Source: Leisingera sp. ANG-Vp (lineage in GTDB: Bacteria > Pseudomonadota > Alphaproteobacteria > Rhodobacterales > Rhodobacteraceae). Taken from it: a stretch of DNA of 64,000 nt. The DNA is taken from positions 24,443 to 88,442 of the forward strand of contig NZ_JWLD01000044.1 in NCBI RefSeq assembly GCF_000813725.1. The letters run 5' to 3'. The notes under the pieces are model-generated. The model was not told the origin of the DNA. It did not search any database and saw only the letters and a program-made list of their open reading frames with translations. Shown here one piece after another: positions 48,026 through 57,568 of the stretch. The translations under genes and the position numbers were made by a program. Position 1 is the stretch's first letter. The number at the start of each line of letters is the position of its first letter.

Positions 48026-49489
48026 TCAGCTGCCGCGCTTGTTCAAATGCTTGGCCAATGCGCCCGCGTTCTTTTGCCGCTTGCCTTTATAGGGGTTCTT
48101 GTCCCCCTGCCCGCGCATATACAGGCGGATCGGCGTGCCGGGCATGTCGAAATCTTCGCGCAGGCCGTTGATCAGATACCGGTTGTAGCTGTCCGGCAGC
48201 TTGTCAGGATGCGAGCACATCACCACAAACCCCGGCGGCCGGCTCTTGGCCTGGGTCATGTAGCGCAGCTTGATCCGCTTGCCCTGCGGGGCTGGCGGCG
48301 GGTGCTGCTCCAGCATGCCAACCAGCCAGCGGTTCAGCGCCGCAGTCGGCACCCGGCGGTTCCAGACGCCATAGGCGCGCATAATCGCTTCGTGCAGCCG
48401 GTTGAGACCCTTGCCGGTCTTCGCTGACACCGTCACCAAAGGCGCCCCGCGCAGCTGCGGAAGCAGGCGGCCAAAGGCCTCCTTCAGATCCCGCAGTTTT
48501 TCCTGCTTGTGCTCTTCTGCGTCCCATTTGTTGACCGCCACCACAACCGAGCGCCCCTCGCGCTCCGCCAGGTCGGCAATCCGCAAATCCTGCTGTTCAA
48601 ACGGAATGCTGGCATCCAGCAGAACCACGACAACTTCGGCAAATTTCACCGCGCGCAGACCGTCGGAGACAGAGAGCTTTTCCAGCTTTTCCTGCACCTT
48701 GGCCTTCTTGCGCATGCCTGCGGTGTCAAACACCCGCATCGGCACGCCGTCCCAATTGACCCGGAGCGAAATCGCATCGCGGGTGATCCCGGCCTCGGGG
48801 CCGGTCAGCAGCCGGTCCTCGCCCAGAATCCTGTTGATCAGAGTGGACTTGCCCGCATTGGGACGGCCGACAACGGCCACCTGCAACGGCTTGGCATCAG
48901 TCGGGACCGGAATGACCTCTTCCTCGTCCTCGCCGATTTCCTCATAGACCTCAACATCGGTGACCGGTGAATGGTCTTCGGCTTCCGCCTCAAACTTCTC
49001 TGCAAGCGGCTGCAGAATGCCATAGAGGTCCGGCATCCCCTCGCCATGCTCGCCCGACAGCCGCAGCGGCTCGCCCAGACCAAGGCCATAGGCTTCCAGC
49101 ACACCGGCCTCGGCGGCATTTCCCTCGGCCTTGTTGGCGGCCAGGATCACATGCGCGGACTTGCGGCGCAGGATGTCGGCAAAGATCTCGTCGGTTGGCG
49201 TCACCCCGGTGCGCGCGTCGATCATGAACAGGCAGATGTCGGCCATATCCACCGCCCGCTCGGTCAGACGGCGCATGCGGCCCTCCAGCGAGTTGTCGGT
49301 GGCGTCTTCCAGGCCCGCGGTGTCGATCACCGTGAACCGCAGGTCGCCCAGCCGCGCCTCGCCTTCCCGCAGGTCGCGCGTCACCCCTGGCTGGTCGTCG
49401 ACCAGGGCCAGCTTCTTGCCCACGAGGCGGTTGAACAGGGTGGACTTGCCCACATTGGGACGGCCCACGATGGCGAGGGTAAAGGACAT
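48026..49489 (-). CDS. der: Ribosome biogenesis GTPase Der (EngA)
   Basis: Double-domain GTPase needed for 50S subunit assembly. The 487-residue product has G domain 1 ([26 protein letters not shown]), an acidic linker ([12 protein letters not shown]), G domain 2 ([25 protein letters not shown]) and a C-terminal KH-like domain ending in a basic tail. All GTP-binding motifs are intact. It lies downstream of bamB on the same strand, an arrangement seen in many proteobacteria. Confidence 0.97.
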   Translation of the reverse strand: MSFTLAIVGRPNVGKSTLFNRLVGKKLALVDDQPGVTRDLREGEARLGDLRFTVIDTAGLEDATDNSLEGRMRRLTERAVDMADICLFMIDARTGVTPTDEIFADILRRKSAHVILAANKAEGNAAEAGVLEAYGLGLGEPLRLSGEHGEGMPDLYGILQPLAEKFEAEAEDHSPVTDVEVYEEIGEDEEEVIPVPTDAKPLQVAVVGRPNAGKSTLINRILGEDRLLTGPEAGITRDAISLRVNWDGVPMRVFDTAGMRKKAKVQEKLEKLSVSDGLRAVKFAEVVVVLLDASIPFEQQDLRIADLAEREGRSVVVAVNKWDAEEHKQEKLRDLKEAFGRLLPQLRGAPLVTVSAKTGKGLNRLHEAIMRAYGVWNRRVPTAALNRWLVGMLEQHPPPAPQGKRIKLRYMTQAKSRPPGFVVMCSHPDKLPDSYNRYLINGLREDFDMPGTPIRLYMRGQGDKNPYKGKRQKNAGALAKHLNKRGS

Positions 49490-49551
49490 CAGACCAACTT
49501 TCTGCGATTCAGACGCGCCCCATAGCGCATCTCAGCGGCAACCGCCAGAGC

Positions 49552-50874
49552 TCAGCGGTATGCCAGCAAATCACCCTTGGAAGAAACCACGTAAAGCGTG
49601 CGGCCCGCAACCACCGGCGCGGTGGTCGCACCGCCCGGCACCTCGACCGTGCGGGCCAGGCTGCCGTCCTCGGGATTGAAGAACCGAAGCAGCCCGTCGT
49701 TGGAGGCGATAATAATCTGCCCGCCCGCCAGCACCGGACCGTAGTGCACATAGACTTCGCCGCGTTTGCCCGGCTTGTCTTTCAGGAACCCAGGAAGTTC
49801 TACCGCCCAGACCACCTCGCCGCTATCGGCATCAAGGCGCAGCAGCTTATTCTGGTCGCTCACCTGGAACAGGCTGCCGCCTGCAGGCCAGGCGGTGCCG
49901 GCCGCGCCTTCGCGCGCCGTCCACAGCCGGTCGCCGGTGTCCAGATCAATTGCCACTGTGCGGCCCGAGTTGTTGCCCGCGTAAAGACGCTTGCCCGAAA
50001 CCACCGGCGCGCCGGTCACATCGCTGATCCGCGACAGGGTCTGGCCGGTGCGCTGGCCGGAGACAGACGCGCTCCACCGCCGCAGCCCGCCACGGCGGAA
50101 GGTGGCAATCAGATCGCCGGAGCCAAAGGCAAAAATCGCCAGATCCCGTGTCACAACCGGTGCCGGTGCCCCCAGGATATTCGACGCTGAAGGCGAGCCT
50201 TCGATTTGCCAGGCGATACGTCCGTCCTTGGCATTCACCGCCCAGCCGGTCTCATCGCCGGCAACCAGATAGACCAAGCCGCCGCTGACGCGCGGCTGGC
50301 CGGAGCCGGTGGCTTCCAGCTCCTGGCGCCAGATCAGGCTGCCGTCCGACGCATCCAATGCGGTCAGCACTCCGAAACCTGAAGAAATATAGACGACACC
50401 ATCGTCGTAAGCCAAACCGCCGCCTGTGGCCTGGCCTTCATCATCCACGGCCGGAATCAGCTCGCTCTGCCACAGCACCTGGCCCTGCGGGGAAACCGCC
50501 GAGACCTGGGCGTCGCTATCCAGTGTGTAAATGCGTCCGCCGCCAACCACAGGAGTTGCGGTGATCCGGCGGCGGCGCCCGTCGCCCTCGCCGATTGACG
50601 CCGACCAAATCTGCTGCGGCGCGGCAGAAAGCGCCGGATGCGCGGTGCGGCCGGCCTCGGCGCCATGGCCCTGGGCCCAGTCGGCATTGGCAACCTGTTT
50701 GGGCAGCGAAATAGCGCGCGCCTGGTTGACTACCCCAACCGCGGCTTCCGGGCGGATGTCCTCGCGCTCGCCGCGCAGAATGATCTCCTCCTCCGCGCAT
50801 GCCGCCAGAACAGCAGCCGCTGCGGTTCCGCACAAAAGCGCCCGTGCCCGGGAGAAAGTCTTTGTTGTTGTCAT
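49552..50874 (-). CDS. bamB: Outer-membrane assembly lipoprotein BamB
   Basis: Beta-propeller lipoprotein of the BAM complex that helps BamA insert outer-membrane proteins such as the porin above. The 440-residue product has a lipoprotein signal (ALLCGTAAAAVLAACAEEE, lipobox Leu-Ala-Ala-Cys). Repeated PQQ-type blades follow (YTLDSDAQVSAVSPQGQVLW, LTALDASDGSLIW, VAIDLDTGDRLWTA). Start 50874 is chosen so that the signal peptide is of normal length; an earlier in-frame codon adds 12 charged residues. The YfgM-like gene lies 69 bases upstream, and der 62 bases downstream. Confidence 0.93.
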   Translation of the reverse strand: MTTTKTFSRARALLCGTAAAAVLAACAEEEIILRGEREDIRPEAAVGVVNQARAISLPKQVANADWAQGHGAEAGRTAHPALSAAPQQIWSASIGEGDGRRRRITATPVVGGGRIYTLDSDAQVSAVSPQGQVLWQSELIPAVDDEGQATGGGLAYDDGVVYISSGFGVLTALDASDGSLIWRQELEATGSGQPRVSGGLVYLVAGDETGWAVNAKDGRIAWQIEGSPSASNILGAPAPVVTRDLAIFAFGSGDLIATFRRGGLRRWSASVSGQRTGQTLSRISDVTGAPVVSGKRLYAGNNSGRTVAIDLDTGDRLWTAREGAAGTAWPAGGSLFQVSDQNKLLRLDADSGEVVWAVELPGFLKDKPGKRGEVYVHYGPVLAGGQIIIASNDGLLRFFNPEDGSLARTVEVPGGATTAPVVAGRTLYVVSSKGDLLAYR

Positions 50875-50943
50875 TGCCCTGCCCTGTCTTCTGCCGTTCG
50901 TGTTCCGCAACGTCCCATCCGCGGAATGCCTTTTCCCTTGAGG

Positions 50944-51615
50944 TTACCCCTCTGGCGCAGCAGCATCCCCGACGGTGCCGCCAAGCGCCACAATCACCTG
51001 AGTTGCGCGCTCTTTCAAGTCTGTGCTGACCGCGGCGTCTGCAGCGATCTCCTGCAGACGGGAAATTGCGGCCTCATTGTTGCCTTCCTCGACATCCAGC
51101 AGCGCCAGCTGCTCGGACGCCAGGAGCGCCAGAGGCGATCCCGGCTGGGCCAGCGCTTCATACTGCAGGCGGCGGTCCGCAACGCTCAGAGTTTCAGATT
51201 GAAGTGCCAGCGCCTTGAAGCTGGCAATATGCCGGTAGATCAGCGGCAGTTCTCCATTGACGGCCACCGCTTCCAATTGAGCAACGGCTTCGGCAGTTTT
51301 GCCCGCATCGGCCAAGGCAGCCGCCTCAAGCATGTTCAGAATGGCCGCGCCCCCGGTGCTGTCCGCCGGCACTGCGGCCAGTGCGTCGGCCTGGCTTTGG
51401 CTTCCGTCGACTTCAAGCGCCGCCGTGATCGCATCGCCCAAGGCCTCGGCCGCGGCCTGATCCTTCGCCTTGTTGTACTCGCGGAGTGCAGCGCCGCCGA
51501 CGATCAGCGCCACGGCAACACCGCCAATCCAGCCATAGCGCTTCAGCATCAGGTAGAACCGGTCACGGCGGACCTCTTCGGTCACCTCATCGATAAAGCT
51601 GTCGGTATCGCTCAT
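50944..51615 (-). CDS. YfgM-like tetratricopeptide protein
   Basis: The 223-residue product has a short cytosolic N-terminus (SDTDSFIDEVTEEVRRDRFY), one membrane helix (YGWIGGVAVALIVGGAAL, about 27-44) and periplasmic TPR-like helices (AILNMLEAAALADAGKTAEA). Its layout and place beside bamB and der match YfgM, which works with the Sec translocon and PpiD in E. coli; function here is inferred. ATG 51615 has AGGGG about 7 bases upstream, which rules out a longer in-frame reading. Confidence 0.88.
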   Translation of the reverse strand: MSDTDSFIDEVTEEVRRDRFYLMLKRYGWIGGVAVALIVGGAALREYNKAKDQAAAEALGDAITAALEVDGSQSQADALAAVPADSTGGAAILNMLEAAALADAGKTAEAVAQLEAVAVNGELPLIYRHIASFKALALQSETLSVADRRLQYEALAQPGSPLALLASEQLALLDVEEGNNEAAISRLQEIAADAAVSTDLKERATQVIVALGGTVGDAAAPEG

Positions 51616-51899
51616 GAAAAGCCCCTGATATGCGCGGCCCGGGTCTGCGCCCATGCCGTTTTGAATACGTCGCGCCCCTCTTACCGCGCCTCTGAGGCCA
51701 AGCCAAGTGGCCCGTTTGCACCGGAAACACCTGCCGCAGGGCCAGAAAAGCAAGAAATGTGAACTGAACCACTTAGTTTAGAATGGACATCGCCTATATG
51801 AAGTCTATCACATACGCGCGAGTCCCCTCGTGATACGCCCGGGCCTGCGGCCACGGCAGCCGTTCAGGGGATCAGACAGGAAACAGGAAAGGCCCGACT

Positions 51900-53141
51900 A
51901 TGCGTATCGTACCGGTACTGACCGCCGCAGCGGTGATAACCGCCCTCTATCTGGTGGTGATTGAGCGCGACGATCTGATGGCCTTTGCCCGGGGGGAAGA
52001 TGCCGCTGCGGCGGCTGACGCCAGCCCCGAACCTGCCGGCTCGCAAGAACTTGCCCAGGCCGAGGACAACCGTGTTGGCGTGGTTGCGCTGCACAGCAAG
52101 GCACGCACCATCGGCAGCGCGGTGATCCTGCGCGGCCAGACACAGGCGATCCGCCAGGTGGAAGTGCGGGCCGAAACCACTTCCACCGTGATCTCCGACC
52201 CATTGCGCAAGGGCGCACAGGTCAAGGCCGGCGATCTGCTGTGCCAGCTGGATCCGGGCACCCGGCCCGCCATGCTGCTGGAAGCCCAGGCCCGCCTCAG
52301 CGAAGCACGGGCCCGCATTCCAGAATCGGAAGCCCGCCTCGAAGAAGCCCATGCCCGCCTGAAAGAAGCCAAGATAAACCTGACAGCCGCCTCCAAACTG
52401 TCCGAAGGAGGCTATGCCTCTGAAACCCGCCTGGCTTCGGCTGAGGCGGCGGAACGTTCCGCGGTAGCAGGCATCGCCACTGCTCAGAGCGGTCTGGAAA
52501 CCAGCCGGGCCGGCATTGAAGCCGCTGCAGCCGCCGTTGCCAGCGCTCAAAAGGAAATCGACCGGCTGACCATCAGCGCTCCGTTTGACGGCCTCCTGGA
52601 AAGCGACACTGCCGAACTGGGCAGCCTGCTGCAGCCCGGCAGCCTTTGCGGCACCGTGATCCAGCTTGATACCATTAAACTGGTTGGCTTTGTGCCCGAG
52701 GCAGAGGTGAACAAGGTGACGCTGGGCGCTGACGCAGGCGCCGAACTGGCAACCGGCCAGCGGGTCCAGGGCAAGGTAACCTTCCTCAGCCGCTCCGCGG
52801 ACCCCAACACCCGCACCTTTGAGGTGGAAATCACTGTCCCGAACCCGGATCTCAGCATCCGCGACGGCCAGACCGCTGACATCGCGATCTCTTCGGCCGG
52901 CCGGCTAGCGCACAAGGTGCCGCAATCGGCGCTGACGCTGAACAACGAAGGCCAGCTGGGTGTTCGTGTTGTCGGCACCGACAGCACCGTTGAATTCTAC
53001 GCTGTGCAGCTCCTTCGGGATGAGGCCGACGGCGTCTGGCTGGGCGGCCTGCCCGAAACTGCCGATGTGATCGTCGTCGGTCAGGATTTTGTCACCGAGG
53101 GCGTCGCTGTGGCGGCCACCTACCGGGAGGCTGTACAGTGA
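51900..53141 (+). CDS. RND efflux periplasmic adaptor (membrane fusion protein)
   Basis: Links an RND pump to an outer-membrane channel. The 413-residue product has one N-terminal anchor (VLTAAAVITALYLVVIE). The lipoyl-like half motif QVEVRAETTSTVISDPLRKG and GDLLCQLDPGTRPAMLLEAQ come next. A long alpha-hairpin rich in Ala/Glu repeats (about 110-215) and the barrel part ISAPFDGLLESDTAELGSLL complete the adaptor plan. Its stop overlaps the GTG of the permease gene, so the pair forms an operon. No outer-membrane channel or regulator gene is adjacent. Confidence 0.93.
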   Translation: MRIVPVLTAAAVITALYLVVIERDDLMAFARGEDAAAAADASPEPAGSQELAQAEDNRVGVVALHSKARTIGSAVILRGQTQAIRQVEVRAETTSTVISDPLRKGAQVKAGDLLCQLDPGTRPAMLLEAQARLSEARARIPESEARLEEAHARLKEAKINLTAASKLSEGGYASETRLASAEAAERSAVAGIATAQSGLETSRAGIEAAAAAVASAQKEIDRLTISAPFDGLLESDTAELGSLLQPGSLCGTVIQLDTIKLVGFVPEAEVNKVTLGADAGAELATGQRVQGKVTFLSRSADPNTRTFEVEITVPNPDLSIRDGQTADIAISSAGRLAHKVPQSALTLNNEGQLGVRVVGTDSTVEFYAVQLLRDEADGVWLGGLPETADVIVVGQDFVTEGVAVAATYREAVQ

Positions 53142-56100
53142 TTGGCATCGTTGACTGGGCCGCCGGCCGTGCCCGGATGGTCCTAGCCTTTATTGCAATC
53201 TCGCTGCTGGTCGGCGGGTTTGCCTATTCCATGCTGCCCAAAGAGGGTGAGCCCGACATTGAAATTCCGGCCCTGTTTATCTCGGTCCCCTTCCCGGGCA
53301 TCTCGGCTGAAGACTCCGAGTCGCTGATGGTCAAGGTGATGGAGACCGAGCTTGCCGATCTCGACGGGCTCGACAAGATGACCTCCACCGCCGCCGAGGG
53401 CTATGCCGGGGTGGCACTGGAGTTCGAATTCGGCTGGGACAAGACCGCGATCATGGCCGACGTGCGCGACGCCATGGACAAGGCCGAAGCCGAGTTTCCG
53501 GATGGCGCCGAGAAATACTCGATCACCGAGATCAATTTCTCGGAATTCCCGATCGTCATCGTGAACCTGACCGGTGCCGTGCCAGAACGCACGATGGCCC
53601 GTATCGCCAAGGACTTGCAGGACGACCTTGAGGCGCTGGATGCGGTGCTGGAGGCCGGGATCGCCGGCAACCGGGACGAAATGGTCGAGGTGCTGATCGA
53701 CCCGCTGCGGCTGGAGGCCTACAACGTCACCGCACTGGAGCTGATCAATGTTGTGCAGAACAACAACCAGCTGATCGCAGCGGGTGAAGTTGAATCGAGC
53801 CAAGGCGCCTTTTCGGTCAAGATCCCCTCTTCCTTCGACGACGTGCAGGACATCTACCAGCTGCCGGTCAAAACCAACGGAGACCGCGTAGTCACCCTTG
53901 GCGAACTCGCGCAGATCAACTTCACCTTTGAAGACCGCGAAGGCACGGCCCGCTTCAACGGCGAGGACACGGTGGCGCTGCAGGTGGTGAAGCGCAAGGG
54001 CTACAACCTGATCGACACCGTCAACCTGGTGAAAGAGACAATCCAGACGTCCAAGGCCAAATGGCCGCCGGAACTTCAGGCCGCGGTTGAGGTCGGCACC
54101 TCCAACGACCAAAGCCGCGTTGTCGGCTCGATGGTGAGCCAGCTTGAGGGCTCGGTTCTGACCGCAGTGGCACTGGTGATGATCGTCGTGCTCTCCGCGC
54201 TTGGCAGCCGCGCTGCCCTGCTGGTGGGCTTTGCGATCCCCACCTCCTTCCTGCTGTGCTTCGCATTCCTGGCTCTGATGGGTGTCACCATTTCCAACAT
54301 GGTGATGTTCGGCCTGATCCTCGCCGTCGGCATGCTGGTCGACGGCGCCATCGTGATCGTGGAATACGCCGACAAGCGCATCAAGGAAGGCTCAGGCCCG
54401 ATGCACGCCTATGTCGAGGCGGCCCAGCGGATGTTCTGGCCGGTGGTGTCTTCCACCGCCACCACGCTTTGCGCCTTCCTGCCGCTGCTGTTCTGGCCCG
54501 GTGTCCCGGGCGAGTTCATGGGCATGCTGCCGGTCACCATGATCTTCGTTCTGTCCGCCTCACTGGTGGTGGCGCTGATCTACCTGCCCGTCATGGGCGG
54601 CGTTACCGGCCGCATCAGCCGCACCTTCGAGGGCGCCTCCCGTGCCCTGCGCATGGTCGCGCCCTGGTGGCTGCGCGCGCTCCTGGTCCCTGTGGCCATG
54701 TGGGGCATGTTCGCGGGTGCCATGCAAATGCTGAACCCGGCCTACCTGCTGAGTTCCGGCGCAGGCCTGGGCGGCGTGCTGTTCGGCGGGCTGTTCTTTA
54801 CCCTGTCGGCCTTTGCCGCCTCCATCACCCTCAGCGCGGTGAAGATCGAGCGCGAACAGACAGAGGCCGCCCCCGGCTACCGCCACACGCCCTTCGGCCA
54901 TGTGATCAAGTTCATTGCCGGCAACCCGATCATGCCGGTGGTCACCATCGTGGCTGTTGTAATCGCCATCTCTACCGTGTTCACGGCCTATGGAGAGAAC
55001 AACCGCGGGGTCGAGTTCTTCGTGGATTCTGAGCCGGAACAGGCCTCAGCCTATGTCCGCGCCCGCGGCAACATCTCGCTGCACGAAAAGGACGAGATGG
55101 TCCGCGCCGCCGAAAACATCATCATGCAGCACCACGCGGTGATCAATGTCTTCTCCTTTGCCGGCGACGGCGGCCTCAACACCGACAGCTCCGGCGCCCA
55201 GCTGCCGCCGGACACCATCGGCCAGGTCCAGTTCGAGATCATCCCCTGGGAGGACCGCCCCACCCAAACCGAACCGCTGGACGGCTGGTTCGGCGGGCTG
55301 ATGACCGAATATCTGGGCTTTGAAAAGGAAATCATTGCCGAGGAATACGACGGTAATACCGTTCTCGATGAGCTCAGCGCTGATCTGGCCACGCTGCCCG
55401 GATTCGAGGTTGAGGTCCGCGCTCTGGCGCAGGGTCCCGCAACCGGCAAGCCGGTGCACCTGCGCCTGCGCGGCGATGGCTGGGAGGATCTGACCTCCGC
55501 AACCCTGGCTGCACGCGAGCATTTTGAGAGCACCCCCGGCCTGATCCTGATCGAGGACAGCCTGCCGCTGCCCGGCATCGACTGGCAGATCGACGTGGAC
55601 GTCGAGAAGGCTGGCCGCTACGGCGCCGATGTGGCGACCGTGGGCGCCATGGTGCAGCTGGTGACCCGCGGCATCCTGCTGGACACCATGCGGGTCGACA
55701 GCTCTGACGAAGAGATCGATATCCGCGTCCGCCTGCCCGAGCACGACCGGGTTCTGTCCACTCTGGACAGCCTCAAGGTCCGCACGCCCGACGGGCTGGT
55801 GCCGCTTTCCAACTTCATCACCCGCAAACCGGTGCCGAAGCTGGCCCAGATCAACCGCATCGGCCAGGAGCGGTATTATGACGTGAAGGCGGATGTGGCT
55901 GCCGGCCTTAGCAAAGTCGAAGTCCAGGATCCGGACACCGGCGAGGCCGCACGCCTGGCCCTGCTGAAGGAACTGCCGGAAGGCAGCGCCGCGGCTGGCG
56001 AAACCCTCACTGCCCCGAACGGCAGCACGCTGGAACTGGTTCAGCTGACCGGTGCCGAAAGCTTTGACGCCGTCCTCGCCGCATTGGAAAAAGATGCCCG

Positions 56101-56965
56101 GATCGTTCCGGTAAACCCGAATGAACGGATCGGCATCATCACCGAATGGCTGGAGACCGACCCGCTGCCGCGCAGCATCAGCTGGGAATGGACCGGCGAT
56201 CAGGAGGAGCAGGCTGAATCCGGCGCTTTCCTGTCCAAGGCCTTTGCCGGCGCGCTGGCGCTGATGTTCGTGATCCTGCTGGCCCAGTTCAACAGCTTCT
56301 ACAACTCGGTGCTGGTGCTGCTGGCGGTGGTGCTGTCCACCACCGGTGTTCTGATCGGCATGCTGGTGATGAACCAGCCCTTCTCGATCATCATGACCGG
56401 CACGGGCATCGTGGCGCTGGCAGGCATCGTGGTGAACAACAACATTGTTCTGATCGACACCTACCAGGAATACGCCAAAAAGATGCCGCGGATCGAGGCG
56501 ATCATCCGCACCGCCGAAGCCCGCATCCGCCCGGTGCTGCTGACCACCATCACCACCATGGCAGGCCTTACCCCGATGATGTTCGGCGTCAGCCTGGACT
56601 TCATCAACGGCGGCTACTCGATCGACAGCCCGACCGCCCTGTGGTGGAAACAGCTGGCCACCGCCGTGGTCTTCGGCCTTGGCATCGCCACCGTGCTGAC
56701 CCTGGTGCTGACACCTTCGCTGCTGGCACTGCGGGTGTGGTTCTCCACCTATATGCGCGCGCTCGGGCGGGCACTGTCACGGATCACCCGCGGCCGCTCC
56801 AGCCGCATTGCGCAGGACAGCCGTCTTTTCAAGAAGGCCCGCAAACTGCCTTCGACCGAAATCCAGTGGGTTGAGGACGAGGCGCCTGCCGCACCTGAAG
56901 GCGGGGCAGAGGAAGGCGAGCCTGAACCGCCTGCCCCCCAAGGCCGCCTGCGCGCCGCAGAATAA
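53138..56965 (+). CDS. RND efflux permease with an enlarged central membrane linker
   Basis: Proton-driven trimeric exporter of the inner membrane. The 1275-residue product is longer than AcrB-type pumps (about 1050). It has FAYSMLPKEGEPDIEIPALF at the start, the proton-relay region in GLILAVGMLVDGAIVIVEYA near residue 405, and GTGIVALAGIVVNNNIVLID in the second half. Between helices 6 and 7, two further hydrophobic stretches appear (ALLVPVAMWGMFAGAMQML near 512 and GVLFGGLFFTLSAFAASITL near 545). The C-terminal tail is acidic and Pro-rich. The substrate is unknown. The start is GTG, overlapping the adaptor gene. Confidence 0.92.
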   Translation: MIGIVDWAAGRARMVLAFIAISLLVGGFAYSMLPKEGEPDIEIPALFISVPFPGISAEDSESLMVKVMETELADLDGLDKMTSTAAEGYAGVALEFEFGWDKTAIMADVRDAMDKAEAEFPDGAEKYSITEINFSEFPIVIVNLTGAVPERTMARIAKDLQDDLEALDAVLEAGIAGNRDEMVEVLIDPLRLEAYNVTALELINVVQNNNQLIAAGEVESSQGAFSVKIPSSFDDVQDIYQLPVKTNGDRVVTLGELAQINFTFEDREGTARFNGEDTVALQVVKRKGYNLIDTVNLVKETIQTSKAKWPPELQAAVEVGTSNDQSRVVGSMVSQLEGSVLTAVALVMIVVLSALGSRAALLVGFAIPTSFLLCFAFLALMGVTISNMVMFGLILAVGMLVDGAIVIVEYADKRIKEGSGPMHAYVEAAQRMFWPVVSSTATTLCAFLPLLFWPGVPGEFMGMLPVTMIFVLSASLVVALIYLPVMGGVTGRISRTFEGASRALRMVAPWWLRALLVPVAMWGMFAGAMQMLNPAYLLSSGAGLGGVLFGGLFFTLSAFAASITLSAVKIEREQTEAAPGYRHTPFGHVIKFIAGNPIMPVVTIVAVVIAISTVFTAYGENNRGVEFFVDSEPEQASAYVRARGNISLHEKDEMVRAAENIIMQHHAVINVFSFAGDGGLNTDSSGAQLPPDTIGQVQFEIIPWEDRPTQTEPLDGWFGGLMTEYLGFEKEIIAEEYDGNTVLDELSADLATLPGFEVEVRALAQGPATGKPVHLRLRGDGWEDLTSATLAAREHFESTPGLILIEDSLPLPGIDWQIDVDVEKAGRYGADVATVGAMVQLVTRGILLDTMRVDSSDEEIDIRVRLPEHDRVLSTLDSLKVRTPDGLVPLSNFITRKPVPKLAQINRIGQERYYDVKADVAAGLSKVEVQDPDTGEAARLALLKELPEGSAAAGETLTAPNGSTLELVQLTGAESFDAVLAALEKDARIVPVNPNERIGIITEWLETDPLPRSISWEWTGDQEEQAESGAFLSKAFAGALALMFVILLAQFNSFYNSVLVLLAVVLSTTGVLIGMLVMNQPFSIIMTGTGIVALAGIVVNNNIVLIDTYQEYAKKMPRIEAIIRTAEARIRPVLLTTITTMAGLTPMMFGVSLDFINGGYSIDSPTALWWKQLATAVVFGLGIATVLTLVLTPSLLALRVWFSTYMRALGRALSRITRGRSSRIAQDSRLFKKARKLPSTEIQWVEDEAPAAPEGGAEEGEPEPPAPQGRLRAAE

Positions 56966-56967
56966 CA

Positions 56968-56993
56968 AAAAGCCCCGCTCAGGCGGGGCTTTT
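56968..56993 (+). terminator. Intrinsic terminator of the RND operon
   Basis: AAAAGCCCCGC and GCGGGGCTTTT arms, an 11-bp perfect stem with a TCAG loop, lie 3 bases after the stop codon. Confidence 0.92.
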
Positions 56994-57031
56994 CCTTTGC
57001 TGCAGCCGGGTAAAACCGGCCTTTGGCAAAA

Positions 57032-57358
57032 TCAGTCGGTGAAAGTGTATTCGCCCAGCTCGCACAGATCGAGGCCGAAATCCTCGGCCTCGGACCCGTC
57101 CGAGAACCCGCCGCGGATGTCGTAAACGCAAGTGGTCGCCCCGTCGGCGATCAGCACCCCGATCTCATAGCCCGGCGCCAGGTAACCGCCGTCCAGCAGG
57201 TTCTCTTCCCAGCTGTCCGACGAAGCAGGCGATACGTTGAATTCGACCAGATCGGCGCTGCTTTCGTTGACCAGCAGGAAATCCAGATCTTCGGCAAAAG
57301 CAGGCGCCTGGAAAGCCAGCAGAGCTGCAGCGGAAGCGGCGGGCAGTAGTTTCTTCAT
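57032..57358 (-). CDS. Hypothetical exported acidic protein, 108 residues
   Basis: The product has a signal peptide (MKKLLPAASAAALLAFQAPAFA) and a mature part of about 86 acidic residues (EDLDFLLVNESSADLVEFNV). It has two Cys, in TTCVYDIRGG and DLCELGEY, that could form a disulfide. The pattern NESSADLVEFNVSP resembles small periplasmic beta-sandwich proteins, but I do not assign a family. AAAGGA lies about 9 bases upstream of the ATG. It is convergent with the RND operon. Confidence 0.75.
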   Translation of the reverse strand: MKKLLPAASAAALLAFQAPAFAEDLDFLLVNESSADLVEFNVSPASSDSWEENLLDGGYLAPGYEIGVLIADGATTCVYDIRGGFSDGSEAEDFGLDLCELGEYTFTD

Positions 57359-57568
57359 CTAATAGTCCTTTCAGCCGGGCCGCACGGCGCCATGCCGAAG
57401 GTCCCGGAATAGATGCACTTTAAATTCGGTTTTTCACCGGTCAATGGGGAAACCTCCCGGCCGCTTCCCCGGTTCTGTTTCAATGCCAGCAATTGCCGGC
57501 ATTCACGGTTCCGCAGGGAAACTCTGCTAGCTGCTGGCGGAAAAGCAAACAAACCGGGGAAGCTGCGT

